64,000 nt of DNA, taken from JAODBJ01 sp963782465 (GTDB lineage Bacteria; Actinomycetota; Acidimicrobiia; IMCC26256; PALSA-610). Below, one piece after another: positions 1-7,923 of this stretch. Every line of letters begins with the position of its first letter. Within the stretch, counting starts at the first letter, position 1. The DNA lies in contig CAWAJR010000004.1 in assembly GCA_963782465.1 (NCBI GenBank), forward strand, positions 248,001 to 312,000, in the 5' to 3' direction. A program made the position numbers and the translations under genes. The notes below the pieces were generated by a model. The model saw only the letters and a list, made by a program, of their open reading frames with translations, made no database searches and was not told where the DNA came from.

Positions 1-273
1 GAGCGAACGGAGATCGGCGGCGGCGCCACCGTGGTTGACGACACCGTTGCGGATGCCGAACTGGCCGGTGATCAACGCGGTGCGGCTCGGGAGGCACGGC
101 ACGTCCGACGCGTACACGTTCGCGAAGCGAACACCGCCGGCCGCGAGTGCGTCGATGTTCGGTGTCGTTCGCCGGTGGTACCCGGCGCAGCCGAGGTGAT
201 CGGCGCGCAGCGTGTCGATGTCGACGAACAAGATCCGCACTGCCGCCGACCCTACGACAGGACCGAGCACCAT
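1..273 (-). CDS. Sulfatase, N-terminal part, cut by window edge
   Basis: Read on the minus strand from ATG 273 the frame stays open to the window edge (91 codons). It opens with a beta-strand followed by VDIDTLRADHLGC, then TTPNIDALAAGGVRF, then CLPSRTALITGQ. The DxDxxRxDH metal-binding start and the CxPSR motif, whose Cys is converted to formylglycine, are diagnostic of type I sulfatases (alkaline phosphatase superfamily). The family hydrolyses sulfate esters; the substrate here cannot be told. There is no obvious signal peptide, but GTG 240 is an alternative start. It is divergent from the secreted beta-helix gene at 349. The C-terminal three quarters lie outside the window. Confidence 0.85.
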   Translation of the reverse strand, partial: MVLGPVVGSAAVRILFVDIDTLRADHLGCAGYHRRTTPNIDALAAGGVRFANVYASDVPCLPSRTALITGQFGIRNGVVNHGGAAADLRSL

Positions 274-348
274 CGCGCTCGTGCCCGGATCGGGATCAGG
301 ACGTTCTGCCCTACCTTCCCGCGGAGCGCACCCGATAACTTGCACGCG

Positions 349-1680
349 ATGTCGTTGCGATCGCGCCACGTCGTCCGCCGTTGCATCGCCGTAACCGGTG
401 CACTCGCCGCCGGCGCGATCGTCGTGATCCCTGCGAGGGCCACGCCGGCAGCCGCCGAGATCACCTGCGGGCAGACGATCACCGCGAGCGTGACCCTCAC
501 TGCCGACATCGGGCCGTGCCCGGGCGACGGCATCGTCGTCGGCGCCGACCACATCAGGATCGATCTCGCCGGGCACACGATCAGTGGTGCCGTGATCGAC
601 GAGACGACTCCCCCGGTCACGACGCAGCCGACCGGCGTGCGCGTCGGCACCCACGACCACGTCACCGTCACCAACGGCCGGATCGTGGGCTACACGATCG
701 CCGCGATCCCTCGCCGGTCGGTGTTCCGAACCGCCGTCCAAGTCGGCGGCATCCCCTTCGAGAACGGCCGAACCTACAAGCACGCCGACGCCGGCAACCA
801 CGACACCCTGCGCGACCTCTACACCGACGCCGACATCACGATCGTCGGGAACGACAACACCGTGAAGCGCGTGCGCGCCGGCCTCGAGGTGGTCGGCGAT
901 CACAACCATGTCGCCTCCTCGCAAACGCCCCCGAACCCGAGCTGTTGCATCGACCCGCGCGAGTACGTATGCCCGTCGGAGACGGAACTCGGGATGTACA
1001 TCTTCGGCGCGTCGAATGTCATCGACCACAACGCGTCGTGCGGCATGTTCGTCGGCTGGGGCACGAACCCCCGCGACGGGTCGCACAACGTCATCGCGCA
1101 CAACGTGCTCACCGGCCCGCTCCAGGTCGAAGGCGGCGGTCTCAGCCCACCCGGCCGCCCGGGCAAGGCCGCAGCAATCGTCGACGAACGCATTCGCGAC
1201 AACACCATCGACACGGAACCGTTCGCGAACGAGACCATCGACCCCGGCGCCGGCATCGTTCTCTTCGCCGTCAGTAGGAGCATCGTTGCGCACAACGTCG
1301 TCACCGGTGACGGCATCGTGATCAACCAACTCCCGGTGCACACACCGCAGGACCCGATCGGCCCCGTCGACGGGAACGCGCTCGTTGCCAATCATGTGTC
1401 GTACTCGCGTGGTGACGGGATTCACGTTCCCGGTCCCGGTGTTTTCGAAGGCACTGCGGTGAAGGGCGCTCGCCACACGTATCTCTCGCGCAACGTCACG
1501 GATCACAACGGCAACGACGGCATCTACAACGCGGCGAAGTCGACACGGCTTCGGCACAACCGGGCCGACGACAACCTCGCGCTCGGCATCGAATCGGTGG
1601 TCCGGCCGAAAGACCTCGGCGGCAACCGCGCGAGCGGCAACGGCGACCCACGTCAATGCGTCAACGTGCGCTGCACGTAG
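349..1680 (+). CDS. Secreted right-handed parallel beta-helix protein
   Basis: 443 residues starting at ATG 349. The same frame is open further upstream, but that stretch is antisense to the sulfatase and the signal peptide begins at this ATG. Residues 1-37 form a signal peptide (basic start, hydrophobic core, AxA-type end). The rest carries many irregular short repeats such as HNVIAHNVL, RSIVAHNVVTGDGI and LSRNVTDHNGNDGIYN, the Asn/Asp-rich turn pattern of pectate-lyase-like beta-helices (NosD/PbH1 type). Such proteins bind or cleave polysaccharides outside the cell; no catalytic residues could be assigned. About nine Cys residues suggest disulfides. Confidence 0.8.
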   Translation: MSLRSRHVVRRCIAVTGALAAGAIVVIPARATPAAAEITCGQTITASVTLTADIGPCPGDGIVVGADHIRIDLAGHTISGAVIDETTPPVTTQPTGVRVGTHDHVTVTNGRIVGYTIAAIPRRSVFRTAVQVGGIPFENGRTYKHADAGNHDTLRDLYTDADITIVGNDNTVKRVRAGLEVVGDHNHVASSQTPPNPSCCIDPREYVCPSETELGMYIFGASNVIDHNASCGMFVGWGTNPRDGSHNVIAHNVLTGPLQVEGGGLSPPGRPGKAAAIVDERIRDNTIDTEPFANETIDPGAGIVLFAVSRSIVAHNVVTGDGIVINQLPVHTPQDPIGPVDGNALVANHVSYSRGDGIHVPGPGVFEGTAVKGARHTYLSRNVTDHNGNDGIYNAAKSTRLRHNRADDNLALGIESVVRPKDLGGNRASGNGDPRQCVNVRCT

Positions 1681-1689
1681 GGTGCCGTC

Positions 1690-2744
1690 ATGGATGAGCA
1701 ACTGCCGGTGGGGCTCGACGACCTCACGGCCCAGTGGTTCTCGCAGGCGCTCGACCGCCACGTGACCGACGCGACCGTCGTCGACCGCAGCTCGGGTACC
1801 ACCGGTAGAGCGCGCGCGTCGCGCTGCGCGGTGAGCCGGGCCTTCCGTCAACCGTGTTCGTGAAGCTCCCCCCGTTCGACGAGCAGCAGCGCGCCTTTGT
1901 GGAACAGACCGGCATGGGTGTCGCCGAGGCCCGCTTCTACCGCGACCTCGCGAGCGAGGTCCCGGTGCGGGTGCCGGGCGCGTGGTTCGCCGGCACCGAC
2001 GGTCGCGGCTACGTGATGGTGCTCGAAGACCTCGCGGCATCCGGGTGCCGGTTCCCCACCGCGGACGACGCCGACATCGCGGGCCGCGCGCGTGATGTCG
2101 TCGAGCAGCTCGCCACCCTGCACGCGCCGTTCTGGAGTTCGACGCGGTTCGCACCCGGCGAGGACCTGGCCTGGCTCGCGGGGCGCGGCACCGACGGCGG
2201 CGACGGCGGCCGGACCTTCATCCGGCAGGCCGTCGACGTGCTCGGCGACGAGATGGGCCCGCCGTTCCATCGCATCGCCGACATCTACCTCGCGGGGCCG
2301 CGGACATCGGACGGCTCTGGGGCACGGGGGCCGGCACCCTTGTGCACGGCGACCCGCACTTCGGCAACCTCTTCGTCGACGTCGAAGGGGGCGATCGCAC
2401 CGGCTTTCTCGACTGGGCGGTGCTGTGCCGCGCGCCGGGCCTGCGCGACGTCGCGTACGTCTTGTGCAACTCGGTACCGCAGGACGTTCGCGAACCGAAC
2501 GAGCGCGAGTTCGTCGATCGCTACTGCGAAGTGCTGGCCGCCGCCGGCGTCGACCTCGATCCGGTCGCGGCCTGGGAGCAATACCGGCTCTTCGCCGTGT
2601 ACTCGTGGGTCGCAGCGGCCGCGACGGCGGGAATGGGGTCGAAATGGCAGCCCCTCTCCGTCGGCCTCGAGCGCGACCCGACGGGCGACGGCCGCGTGCG
2701 CGCACCTCGACAGCGCCGGCCTCCTCGAGTCGATGCTCGGATGA
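1690..2744 (+). CDS. Phosphotransferase (aminoglycoside/ecdysteroid kinase-like), frameshifted
   Basis: The locus reads as one kinase-fold protein of about 350 residues only if three frame changes are allowed. It starts MDEQLPVGLDDLTAQWFSQAL at 1690, changes frame near 1815 within a GC repeat, continues VFVKLPPFDEQQRAF, changes again near 2294-2297 in a GGGG run, and continues with LVHGDPHFGNLFVD and FLDWAVLC. Near 2690 it returns to the second frame to end DSAGLLESMLG. HGDxHxxN and the following DW are the catalytic loop and metal-binding Asp of APH/EcKinase enzymes. Family members phosphorylate small hydroxylated molecules; the substrate is unknown. Because the motifs are intact, I favour indel errors over a true pseudogene. 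Confidence 0.7.
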
Positions 2745-3134
2745 GCACGACCTGCCGGTCGTAGGGCGCCGTCTTACGGGGAACCGGTCACTGGTGCCGG
2801 GGCCCAAGTCGGGTGCGGGATCCCGCCCACCACCGTTCGACCGGCCCGCCCGCAGCGTCAAAGCGTGCCCGGCACCACCCGTTCCGCCGCATCGTGGCGG
2901 CGATGCCGCGCGCCGCGCGGGGAGTCCAGCCAAATTGACGCACTCGGAGAGCCGTAGTTACTCTCCGTGACCGAGGGCGGCGGCCCCCTTGGGCGGGAGG
3001 GTTCACACAGTGACAACGCTGCGACGCGCCGCGGCTGGTCGGGGAGTCATCGTCGTTGCTCGACAAATGGGGCGTTACCGGCCCCTGACGCCGAGCACCG
3101 CCGGCGCGCGATGCTCCCGGCGAGGGGCCCGCTG
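2745..3134. other. Intergenic region upstream of the glycan/export operon
   Basis: A 390-base stretch with no convincing gene. It lies between the kinase-like locus and the operon starting at 3135. The frame of the 3135 gene stays open back to 2967, but that extension reads as Arg/Gly/Ser-rich noise. The only recognisable element is a possible promoter at 2935-2963; a long leader would follow. No terminator hairpin or riboswitch was recognised. Confidence 0.5.
2935..2963 (+). promoter_or_regulatory. Possible sigma-70-type promoter
   Basis: TTGACG at 2935-2940 is followed after 17 bases by TTACTC at 2958-2963, in a locally AT-richer patch of a GC-rich gap. The -35 matches consensus well and the -10 poorly. 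It would drive the operon starting at 3135 with a leader of roughly 165 bases. Confidence 0.3.
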
Positions 3135-3734
3135 ATGGCGGGAACCCGCGAGGTCCAATATCTCGTCCTCCCCGACTCGACGAACCCGTACCTGCTCGCC
3201 CGGGTGCGCTGGCCCGACATCTGCCAGGCGATGAGCCCGGTCCGGCCCGACTGGCAGGAAGACCCCGGCCTCTTCGACCTGCCCTACGACCCGTGCGGCA
3301 CGCCGGTGACCTTCGAACAGGCAGCCGCGATCGCGGCCGAATGGGGAACGCACTTCCCCCGGGAGGAGCGCGCCGGTACGGCCGTCCCCTCGCTGATGCG
3401 GCGGATGCCCGCCAACTGGTCGAACCTGTCGCGCGCGGAGCGGAATGCCTGGTCGCTCGAGTACTTGAAGACGCGCAAGCGCGCCGCGGCGGAGGCCCGG
3501 CCGCCGCGCCGCCGGTGGCGGCGCCGGCAAGCGAGCCCGTGGTTCGAACCGGTGCAACCCCCGCAGGACGAACCGGTCTTGGACCTCACGGCGGTGTCCG
3601 ACGACATGCTTCCCGGCGCCGCCGCCGAGGCGAACGTGACGCTCGACGTGACGCAAGAACCGGCGGCCGCGAAGAACGCGGTCATCGACCTCACTGACAT
3701 GAGCGACGACGCACCGACGGTCGAGGGCGCATGA
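3135..3734 (+). CDS. Unknown protein with basic centre and acidic repeated tail
   Basis: 199 residues from ATG 3135, chosen because GAGGGG lies 8 bases upstream; an in-frame ATG at 3111 is the alternative. I recognise no family. The N-terminal half (to about residue 115) is compact and contains YLVLPDSTNPYLLARVRWPD. A strongly basic stretch RPPRRRWRRRQ follows near residues 126-137. The acidic tail repeats a short motif: VLDLTAVSDDM, VTLDVTQE and VIDLTDMSDD. No signal peptide or membrane segment is visible, so it is probably cytoplasmic. Its stop overlaps the signal peptidase start as ATGA, implying translational coupling and a shared role with the following two genes. Confidence 0.6.
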   Translation: MAGTREVQYLVLPDSTNPYLLARVRWPDICQAMSPVRPDWQEDPGLFDLPYDPCGTPVTFEQAAAIAAEWGTHFPREERAGTAVPSLMRRMPANWSNLSRAERNAWSLEYLKTRKRAAAEARPPRRRWRRRQASPWFEPVQPPQDEPVLDLTAVSDDMLPGAAAEANVTLDVTQEPAAAKNAVIDLTDMSDDAPTVEGA

Positions 3735-4522
3735 CGATCCACCATCCGGAAACGGAAGACCAGCCGCCTCGGTCGATCGGGAACGGGCGAGACGCCGTCG
3801 CGGCCGACACCGATCTCGCGACACGGCCCGCCGCGTTCCCGGGGAACGGCACGACGACAGCGCGCCCGAAACGGGCGACCGACTACCGGCTGAGGGGCCT
3901 CGACCTCGACGTCGTCCTCGCCGAAGAGGCCGACCGACCGGTGCGCAAGAAGCACCCGAGCCTCCGCCGGCGCCGGCGGCGACTGATCGTCCAGTGGATC
4001 GTCGTGCTGGCCGTGACCGCACTCGTCGCGATGTTCCTTCGCGCTTCGGTCGTCGAACCCTTCTCCGTGAGCTCGGCTTCGATGGTGCCGACGTTGCCTG
4101 CCGGCACCGGCGCGCTCGTCGTGAAGTCGAGCCTCCTGACCGGGCCGGTCAAGACGGGCGACATCGTCGTCTACCGCCAGCCCGCCGGGTCGACGTGCAG
4201 CTCCGGCGGGCACGACGCACATCGCCTCGTCGACCGGGTGATCGGCCTGCCCGGCCAAACGATCTGGTCGGTGAGAGGACGTATCTACGTCGACGGGAAA
4301 CGCCTCGACGAGCCCGGTTGGTACAACCCGCCGTTCGGGGAACTCGGGCCCACCGCGATCCGGCGCACCACCATCCCCGCGGGCAGCTATTTCGTGATGG
4401 GCGACAACCGCACCGACTCGTGCGACTCCCGGGCGTTCGGGCCGATAGCCAAATCGCTGCTCGTCGGCAAGGTCGTCGCGATCGTCACGCGCAACGGTCA
4501 CCCGTTCGTGCACTCCATCTAA
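3731..4522 (+). CDS. lepB: Signal peptidase I with atypical active site
   Basis: 263 residues, S26 family. There is an unusually long cytoplasmic N-terminus of about 83 residues ending in a run of Arg, then one membrane segment (about 84-104). Box B has the nucleophile Ser117 in SSASMVPTL, and box E is GDNRTDSCDSR. In box D, where the family has (I/V)KRxxGLPG with the catalytic Lys, this protein reads HRLVDRVIGLPGQ: Asp168 replaces the Lys, and His164-Arg165 just upstream recall the HR motif of ER-type peptidases. It may therefore use another general base, or be inactive. ATGA-coupled to the gene before and 13 bases from the GT2 gene after, suggesting a dedicated role in this locus. Confidence 0.85.
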   Translation: MTIHHPETEDQPPRSIGNGRDAVAADTDLATRPAAFPGNGTTTARPKRATDYRLRGLDLDVVLAEEADRPVRKKHPSLRRRRRRLIVQWIVVLAVTALVAMFLRASVVEPFSVSSASMVPTLPAGTGALVVKSSLLTGPVKTGDIVVYRQPAGSTCSSGGHDAHRLVDRVIGLPGQTIWSVRGRIYVDGKRLDEPGWYNPPFGELGPTAIRRTTIPAGSYFVMGDNRTDSCDSRAFGPIAKSLLVGKVVAIVTRNGHPFVHSI

Positions 4523-4535
4523 GCGAGGGTTCCGA

Positions 4536-6611
4536 GTGCTGCACAGCTTCCGGCTTTACGACCTCTTCATCCTCAGCTTCGTGCAGTTGGTGGTGACGAC
4601 GGTGCTGGTGATGAGCCCGGCACGCAGCATCGATACCCGCTTTCGCTGGACCGGTTCCTTCATCACGGAAGTCACCCTCGGCGCGCTGTGCGCGGCGGCG
4701 GTCGCGGCCGTTTCGTGCTTCTTCAGCGTCGTGCTGTGGGGGATACCCCTGAAGGGGCTCGAAGTCGCGGCGTACCTGCTGGTGCTCTTCTCGCTGGCCG
4801 TCATCATCGCCCGTCCCGACACGAGCGTGGTCGGCAAGCTCTTCTACGCCTCGTACGCGGCGGCCGGGTTCACGTTCGTCGGGTATGCCGCGCTGGTCGC
4901 CGCGAACTCGACCCGTTCCTTTGCCGAGACGTTGACGGCTTCGCTGCTGATCCTGCTCGACCTCGGCGCGTTCCTCGTGTGGAACTCGAACATCAACTAC
5001 GTGAGCGATGTGATGGGGCGCACCCGCCGCTCGCGGCCGCTGCCCGAGGCCGATCCGAACTACCAGCCGTTCGTGTCGATCCACATCCCGGCGTACAACG
5101 AGCCGCCCGAGATCCTGATCGCGACGATCAAGGCCGTCGAGGAGATCGACTACCCGAACTTCGAGATCGTCGTCATGGACAACAACACGCAGGACCCGGC
5201 GATCTGGGGACCGGTCGAGGAGTACTGCCGAGGTCGCGAACGGGTGAAGTTCGTGCACGTCGCACCCTGGCCGGGTTACAAGGCGGGCGCGTGCAACCTG
5301 GCGCTGCGCGAGTACACGGACCCGCGCGCCGAGATCATCGGTCTTGTCGACGCCGACGACATCGTCAAGCCGTACTACCTCCGCGAGACCGCGCCGTACT
5401 TCTCCGACGAGCGGGTCGGCTTCGTCCAGACCTTCGAAGGCAACCGCGACTACGAGGGCAGCGCGTACTACACCGCCTGCGTCGACTCCTACCAAGGCTT
5501 CTACCTGGCGGTCATGTCGTCGCGCAACGAACGTGACACCGTGCCCTTCGTCGGCACGATGGGCCTCTTCCGGCGCAGCGCGCTCGAGGGTGTCGGCGGC
5601 TGGAACGAGTGGTGCATCAGCGAAGACACCGAGGCCTCGTTGCGCGTCCTCAAGTCGGGATGGTCGGGGCTCTACATCCCCCGCTGCTTCGGCCGCGGCA
5701 TCGTGCCACCTTCGTACGCCGGACTGAACACGCAGCGCCATCGTTGGTGCTTCGGCGCGATGCAGATCCTCCGGCTCCACTGGCGCAGCCTCATGCCGTG
5801 GGATCGTTCCCCCGACAACCACCTGACGTCCAGCCAGCGCCGCGACTACCTCATGGCGTCGCTCGGGTGGTTCAGAGACCTCATGATGCTGGCGTTCGCG
5901 CTCTTGCTCCTCGTCGTCACCGGCTTGCTGCTGACCGGGGCCGATTTCGCGTTGATGCCGCTCCGCGGCAACGCGTCGCTGTTGCCGATGTCGCTGATCA
6001 TCGTCGCTTCCGTGTGTATGACCTGGACGCTGCGATATTGGACGACGATCTCCTGGCGGCGCGCGTTCTCCGGCCTGCTGATCAGCCTCTCGGCGAGTTG
6101 GATCACTGCGCTCGCGTGCATCCAGGGGCTCACCCACCGCGAAGGTGTCTTCCTGCGAACCTCGAAGACGGGTTCGACGCACCGCCCGCTGCGCACCGCG
6201 CTCCGCCTGAGCCGGATCGAGACGCTGTTGGCGGTGGCGTTGTTCGTCTCGGCCGGCCTCCTCATCGCGTCGGCCCATCCGCCGATCCTGCTGATCAGCA
6301 TCATCATCGTGCAGGGCGCGGTATACGCGAGCTCGCCCGTCGCGGCCTTGTGGAACCTGCGCGCACAACGCGTACCGCGCCATGAGTACCGGCGGCGCTA
6401 CGAGGAGCGGAAGCTTCGGAGACACTTCACACCCTCGTTCGCGACGGTCGGTTTCGTCGGCGCCCTGTTCGTCGCCCTGATGGCGGGAGCGACGATCGCG
6501 GTCTTCGCCGCGCCGCACAAGCTGACCCCGGCCCCGGCCGCGACCGTCGGACCGGCACGACCGCCGGCCGCAGCCACCCAATCGGCGAGCGCCGTACAAC
6601 CCGGGCGCTGA
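4536..6611 (+). CDS. Membrane glycosyltransferase family 2, cellulose-synthase-like
   Basis: 691 residues from GTG 4536, preceded by GAGGG. The N-terminal quarter has several membrane segments (about 8-28, 42-68, 76-92, 104-122, 134-150). A cytoplasmic GT-A domain follows, with FVSIHIPAYNE at 179-189, Asp215, the metal-binding VDADD at 271-275, the catalytic Asp364 in SEDTEAS, and QRHRW at 400-404. This D,D,D,QxxRW set defines processive beta-glycan synthases of the BcsA type. Further membrane segments follow (about 445-660). It should polymerise a beta-linked glucan or related glycan from nucleotide sugar and pass it through the membrane. No PilZ domain was recognised. A GH12 gene lies convergently downstream. 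Confidence 0.85.
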   Translation: MLHSFRLYDLFILSFVQLVVTTVLVMSPARSIDTRFRWTGSFITEVTLGALCAAAVAAVSCFFSVVLWGIPLKGLEVAAYLLVLFSLAVIIARPDTSVVGKLFYASYAAAGFTFVGYAALVAANSTRSFAETLTASLLILLDLGAFLVWNSNINYVSDVMGRTRRSRPLPEADPNYQPFVSIHIPAYNEPPEILIATIKAVEEIDYPNFEIVVMDNNTQDPAIWGPVEEYCRGRERVKFVHVAPWPGYKAGACNLALREYTDPRAEIIGLVDADDIVKPYYLRETAPYFSDERVGFVQTFEGNRDYEGSAYYTACVDSYQGFYLAVMSSRNERDTVPFVGTMGLFRRSALEGVGGWNEWCISEDTEASLRVLKSGWSGLYIPRCFGRGIVPPSYAGLNTQRHRWCFGAMQILRLHWRSLMPWDRSPDNHLTSSQRRDYLMASLGWFRDLMMLAFALLLLVVTGLLLTGADFALMPLRGNASLLPMSLIIVASVCMTWTLRYWTTISWRRAFSGLLISLSASWITALACIQGLTHREGVFLRTSKTGSTHRPLRTALRLSRIETLLAVALFVSAGLLIASAHPPILLISIIIVQGAVYASSPVAALWNLRAQRVPRHEYRRRYEERKLRRHFTPSFATVGFVGALFVALMAGATIAVFAAPHKLTPAPAATVGPARPPAAATQSASAVQPGR

Positions 6612-6632
6612 CGCCGAGCACGGTTCGGCGTC
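6610..6632. terminator. Bidirectional hairpin between GT2 and GH12 genes
   Basis: GACGCCGA (6610-6617) and TCGGCGTC (6625-6632) form a perfect 8-bp GC-rich stem with a 7-base loop, between the convergent genes ending at 6611 and 6639. No T tract follows on either strand, which is usual for actinobacterial terminators. Confidence 0.5.
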
Positions 6633-6638
6633 GCAGGG

Positions 6639-7772
6639 TCAGCCGGAAGCGGCCGCCTTCGAGCACGCGGCCGCCGAGACGGTCGTTCCCACGTCGAGGC
6701 AGTACGACGAGAGGTCGAGCGAGAAGTCGATCGGCCCGGCGCCGTAGGGGTCGGCGTTCTGCGGACCGAACTCCGTACCGAACGCGATCGTGTCGAGCCA
6801 GTAGTTGTTCGCGAAGTCGTTCCAGCCGTAGGTGTTCTGGAGCAACGTGCCGGCGGCGTCGAGCGCGGTACTGAGATCGACCGTCACGGTGCCTTCCTGC
6901 GCGATGTGCGCCGCGTCCAGCACGAGCCAGATCGTGCCGCCCCAGGGCGCGGTGTGACCGTCGCCGTACACGTTGTTGGCGTACAACGACCACGCCTGGT
7001 TGCCCGGGTCGACACGGCCGTTCACCGAGTACGGGACCGTCGCGGTCCCGATCTTCGAGCCGTCGGGTAGCAGTGACTGCGCGTCGTAGTCCGTCCAGAC
7101 CATGACCTCCACCGTTCCGTCCGTCTGGCACGGTGTCGGGGTGCCCGAGGCGTTGAGCCACAGGTCGTAGGCGACGTCGTAGGTGACCTGCGCCGCCTGC
7201 GCGTCGTAGGTTGCGCTGCCGATCAGGTCGGACGGGAGCGAACGAACCCGTACCGGGAGTTGCAGATCGGGCGACGGCCGGGGCGACGTTGCCGCATGGC
7301 ATTGGTCGACCCCGTACAACACACTCGGGAAGCCGCGTACCCACGTGTTCGCCTGGGGCGCGATACAGGCGGAGTCGGTGCAGGGCGGCGCGCTCGACAG
7401 GCTGCCCTTCACCTCCACCGCGCCGGACGCATTCACCGACATGCGCACCGATCCGGCGCTCGGCGAGCCACCGAGGTTCCACTCGTTGCCCGCGAGTTGG
7501 GCGACACCCAAACGGGGCGCCGACGCGGCGCAGCCGGTCGTGCTGCGAGGACCGACGCGGCACGCCGACGTCCAATCCCAGCTCCGACCGCTCGCCGCCG
7601 GGTTGGGCACGAGCGAGATGCGCGCGCCGCCGTCCTTCCCCTGCCCGCACGCGGCGGCGGACGCGGTCAGGCCCACGATCGTGAGCACCGTCGCGATCGA
7701 GCGGCCGCGCCGGCGATGCGTCGGATGCCGCGTCGGATGCGTCGTACGTTCGGGCCCGGGATGCTCGTCCAT
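6639..7772 (-). CDS. Secreted glycoside hydrolase family 12-like protein
   Basis: 377 residues. ATG 7772 is chosen over GTG 7778 because GGCGAGGAG sits 5 bases before it. The N-terminus has HRRRGRS, a hydrophobic core and ASAAAC (Cys42), suggesting a lipoprotein, although the lipobox is weak. The body follows the GH12 pattern: WNLGGSP, GFPSVLYGVDQC, LPVRVRSL, YDVAYDLWLN, then VEVMVW with candidate nucleophile Glu222, and a late TEFGP with candidate acid/base Glu334 after a WNDFANNYWL segment. GH12 enzymes cut beta-1,4-glucans such as cellulose and xyloglucan. Sitting tail-to-tail with a cellulose-synthase-like gene, it may trim the glycan that gene makes. The family call is from motif memory. 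Confidence 0.7.
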   Translation of the reverse strand: MDEHPGPERTTHPTRHPTHRRRGRSIATVLTIVGLTASAAACGQGKDGGARISLVPNPAASGRSWDWTSACRVGPRSTTGCAASAPRLGVAQLAGNEWNLGGSPSAGSVRMSVNASGAVEVKGSLSSAPPCTDSACIAPQANTWVRGFPSVLYGVDQCHAATSPRPSPDLQLPVRVRSLPSDLIGSATYDAQAAQVTYDVAYDLWLNASGTPTPCQTDGTVEVMVWTDYDAQSLLPDGSKIGTATVPYSVNGRVDPGNQAWSLYANNVYGDGHTAPWGGTIWLVLDAAHIAQEGTVTVDLSTALDAAGTLLQNTYGWNDFANNYWLDTIAFGTEFGPQNADPYGAGPIDFSLDLSSYCLDVGTTVSAAACSKAAASG

Positions 7773-7923
7773 GCGCACTCCTCGCCGGACCGAGGATGCG
7801 GTTCACTCCAGCCCTGGCCGGCGAGTTTACCGGCTGACCCGCTCGACGATCTTCAGCCCGCGGCCCGTTGCCCTCGGCGAGGCAGGTTCGCGCGCAAGCG
7901 GGCCGGTCGATAGTTTCGGCCTC

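Noticed and set aside
31..348. Upstream in-frame extension of the beta-helix gene
   Set aside because: It is antisense to the sulfatase coding frame, has no domain character and precedes a clear signal peptide at 349.
4485..6599. A 704-codon open frame on the minus strand
   Set aside because: Antisense shadow of the GT2 gene with no recognisable fold.
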